Shown here one piece after another: positions 14,767 to 15,119 of a stretch of DNA of 15,119 nucleotides; positions within the stretch are counted from its first letter, which is position 1; each line of letters opens with the position of its first letter. The notes beneath the pieces were generated by a model. It was not told the origin of the DNA. It worked only from the letters and a program-made list of their open reading frames with translations, and made no database searches. The position numbers were made by a program, and so were the translations under genes. Source of the stretch: Gemmatimonadota bacterium (GTDB lineage: Bacteria > Gemmatimonadota > Gemmatimonadetes > Gemmatimonadales > GWC2-71-9). Location of the stretch: the NCBI GenBank assembly GCA_016704275.1, contig JADJAK010000007.1:1-15119 (forward strand). The letters are read 5' to 3'.

Positions 14767-15119
14767 CTACCTCCTGCGGTGAAGGGTGACGGGGTCCCCG
14801 ACGGTGATATTCCCACCGCGACCGACAGCCGCGTTGAGCGCGGGCTTCCCTCGAAGCGTCGTCCGATATCCCAGAGCACAGCGGGATCCCGGGTGATCGT
14901 GTCTGGGTCGACCGTCGTCATCGGACAGCGTCCGCGGAGACGAAGTCGAGTTCGATGATCGCGTCGCCGATCTCGAGGTTCCGCGCCTTCGGTGGTCTCG
15001 GCCATCCCCTCGACGCCGTTGATCAGAAGTTGGGCCGTAGTCGCCGAATGTCACGGCCGAATGCGGTGACTGCCCCATCGGTGGCCACCAGCAACGGCAA
15101 GATGTCGAACTGGTGGCCC
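14767..15119 (-). CDS. MOSC domain protein (C-terminal part, frameshifted)
   Basis: MOSC domains occur in molybdenum-cofactor sulfurases and in YiiM/mARC-like reductases, where a conserved Cys binds sulfur or the cofactor. The visible part begins inside the domain: GHQFDILPLLVATDGAVTAF, then DIRRLRPN, INGVEGMAETTEG, LEIGDAIIELDFVS, the key RCPMTTVDPDTITRDPAVLW (Cys of the R-C-x-M-T-T motif intact), FEG, and PALNAAVGRGGNITVGDPVT ending HRRR at TAG 14767-14769. Indels near 15030, 14980, 14950 and 14845 move the frame. The N-terminal beta-barrel and start lie beyond the right edge. It is the upstream partner of DUF1348. Confidence 0.85.
   Translation of the reverse strand, partial: ATSSTSCRCWWPPMGQSPHSAVTFGDYGPTSDQRRRGDGRDHRRRGTSRSATRSSNSTSSPRTLSDDDGRPRHDHPGSRCALGYRTTLRGKPALNAAVGRGGNITVGDPVTLHRRR

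Noticed and set aside
1..15119. Mobile element, CRISPR array, tRNA or rRNA
   Set aside because: No transposase or integrase motif, no regularly spaced direct repeats, and no cloverleaf or rRNA-like sequence were seen on either strand.

Overview
The window looks like a chromosomal stretch from a high-GC, free-living bacterium. The mix of families suggests Gemmatimonadota or a close relative: an ArsR-type regulator beside an AHSA1/SRPBCC protein, many small exported proteins of unknown function, an ankyrin protein with a Clp-N tail, TerC, and DUF1348 next to MOSC. This is a judgement from gene content; there is no rRNA or other marker gene to fix the taxon. I found no tRNA, rRNA, CRISPR array, insertion sequence, integrase or phage gene.

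The main caveat is sequence quality. Many genes read as one clear protein family only if the reading frame is changed several times, often at or near short G or C runs. Damage is heavy in 400-4270, 9490-9850 and 11880-14760. The block 4517-9293 has one visible frameshift in about 4.8 kb. I read this as uncorrected indels in a draft assembly rather than a pseudogene cluster, because conserved motifs survive on both sides of each shift. Coordinates of broken genes are therefore spans from the inferred start to the last family-like residue or stop.

Layout. (1) 1-656 minus: 5' part of a Gfo/Idh/MocA oxidoreductase, running off the left edge. (2) 898-2285 plus: exported M24 metallopeptidase (Xaa-Pro peptidase type), broken. 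(3) 2282-4273 plus: a leaderless-looking promoter with an inverted repeat drives a helix-turn-helix regulator, an SRPBCC protein and an exported protein of unknown function whose ATG overlaps the SRPBCC stop; the regulator/SRPBCC border seems to be missing bases. (4) 4517-6471 plus: large ankyrin protein ending in a Clp-N double repeat. (5) 6567-7502 plus: a DUF1579-like protein and an exported SnoaL/NTF2-like protein. (6) 7640-8404 plus: TerC membrane protein. (7) 8544-10179 plus: exported protein with two Tudor-like repeats, an isoprenylcysteine methyltransferase-family membrane protein, and a cupin. (8) 10193-10597 minus: VOC protein. (9) 10712-11161 plus: exported TonB-C-like protein. (10) 11256-13649 minus: large lipoprotein with a papain-like Cys/His/Asn signature and a PKD-like domain. 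(11) 13752-about 14269 plus: Cys-type glutathione peroxidase. (12) 14270-15119 minus: MOSC protein (partial) followed by DUF1348, closely coupled.

Most genes are single units or pairs. The strongest functional unit is the regulator-SRPBCC-exported protein operon. The most novel candidate is the lipoprotein with the predicted papain-like active site.
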